From contig NZ_QFYR01000003.1 of NCBI RefSeq assembly GCF_003254705.1, forward strand, positions 423,451-487,450: a DNA stretch of 64,000 nt. Reading direction: 5' to 3'. This stretch comes from Phenylobacterium deserti (GTDB lineage Bacteria; Pseudomonadota; Alphaproteobacteria; Caulobacterales; Caulobacteraceae). A program made the translations under genes and the position numbers. Shown here in pieces: positions 63,903 to 64,000 of the stretch (the stretch's first letter is position 1; each line of letters begins with the position of its first letter). Below the pieces are notes generated by a model. That model was not told the origin of the DNA. It did not search any database and was given only the letters and a program-made list of their open reading frames with translations.

Positions 63903-63933
63903 GGTCGGTTTTCCCCGACCTGGGTCTTTGACA
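63903..63933 (+). promoter_or_regulatory. boxB/boxA-like antitermination site of the rRNA leader
   Basis: A 6-bp hairpin GGTCGG/CCGACC (63903-63908 with 63915-63920) with a TTTTCC loop, directly followed by TGGGTCTTTGACA (63921-63933). The order hairpin then boxA matches rRNA antitermination sites that bind NusB/NusE (S10). Confidence 0.6.
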
Positions 63934-64000
63934 TCGTTGGAATGGAAAGAGAAGCGCAGGCGGTGGCGTTCTGGCGATAGGCTTTAAGGTCTATCTCGAC

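Larger units (their letters stand above)
63424..64000. other. Upstream region and leader of an rRNA operon
   Basis: 577 bases with no protein gene. It carries two promoter-like pairs (63731-63760 and 63840-63867), a boxB-like hairpin and a boxA-like site (63903-63933). Then comes a stretch from about 63925 to 63965 that I recall as typical of the spacer ahead of 16S rRNA in alphaproteobacteria (TTTGACATCGTTGGAATGG). The 16S gene itself is not in the window. Confidence 0.7.

Overview
The window is high-G+C chromosomal DNA from an alphaproteobacterium, most likely order Caulobacterales (Caulobacter/Phenylobacterium-like). The evidence is a DipM-type divisome factor with four LysM domains, the alphaproteobacterial gene order dipM-pcm-surE-serS-tatC-tatB-tatA-scpB-scpA-nagZ-SPOR ... 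dgt-erpA-xthA, and a TonB receptor paired with secreted polysaccharide-active enzymes. I see no insertion sequence, integrase, prophage module or CRISPR array.

Layout. 1-10.1 kb is one long leftward block of cell-envelope and housekeeping genes, mostly coupled by 1-4 base overlaps. 10.2-12.7 kb holds three Tad-like genes (two TadE-like pseudopilins leftward, one TadG-like vWA protein rightward) where related genomes, as I recall, carry argS. 12.7-17 kb carries dgt, erpA, xthA, an unknown membrane-anchored protein and NnrU. 17-32 kb is central metabolism (racemase, ilvD, class II DAHP synthase, gor, rpiA, glmU) with a GH9 glycosidase, a Gfo/Idh oxidoreductase, an MDR oxidoreductase, a MATE pump and an O-antigen-ligase-like protein between them. 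A tRNA-Val(CAC) lies at 32.8 kb, followed by a GH43 lipoprotein.

34.1-41.2 kb is the most interesting part: a compact set of a tandem-hydrolase fusion (leftward) and GNAT, acyl carrier protein, PLP decarboxylase, AMP-forming ligase and acyl-CoA-dehydrogenase-like gene (rightward). The hydrolase, carrier, ligase and decarboxylase resemble the accessory enzymes of exosortase A/PEP-CTERM loci, but no exosortase, PEP-CTERM protein or glycosyltransferase is present here. The likely logic is loading of a small amino acid on the carrier, decarboxylation and oxidation there, then transfer to an acceptor; substrate and product are unknown.

41.2-51.5 kb holds a GNAT, a CPA1 antiporter, a TspO-like membrane protein, an FAH-family hydrolase and a leftward operon MFS-carboxylesterase-acyl-CoA ligase-TetR-SDR that looks like uptake and breakdown of an esterified organic acid. 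51.8-59.4 kb holds a secreted beta-helix/propeller protein, its TonB receptor, gluconokinase and a GntR/FCD regulator, probably a plant-polysaccharide or sugar-acid utilisation locus. 59.7-63.4 kb carries a stand-alone LuxR-type HTH protein, a small lipoprotein, two overlapping Nif3-like genes (one apparently Tat-exported and lacking metal ligands) and ilvE. The last 580 bases look like the promoter and boxB/boxA leader of an rRNA operon whose 16S gene lies beyond the window.
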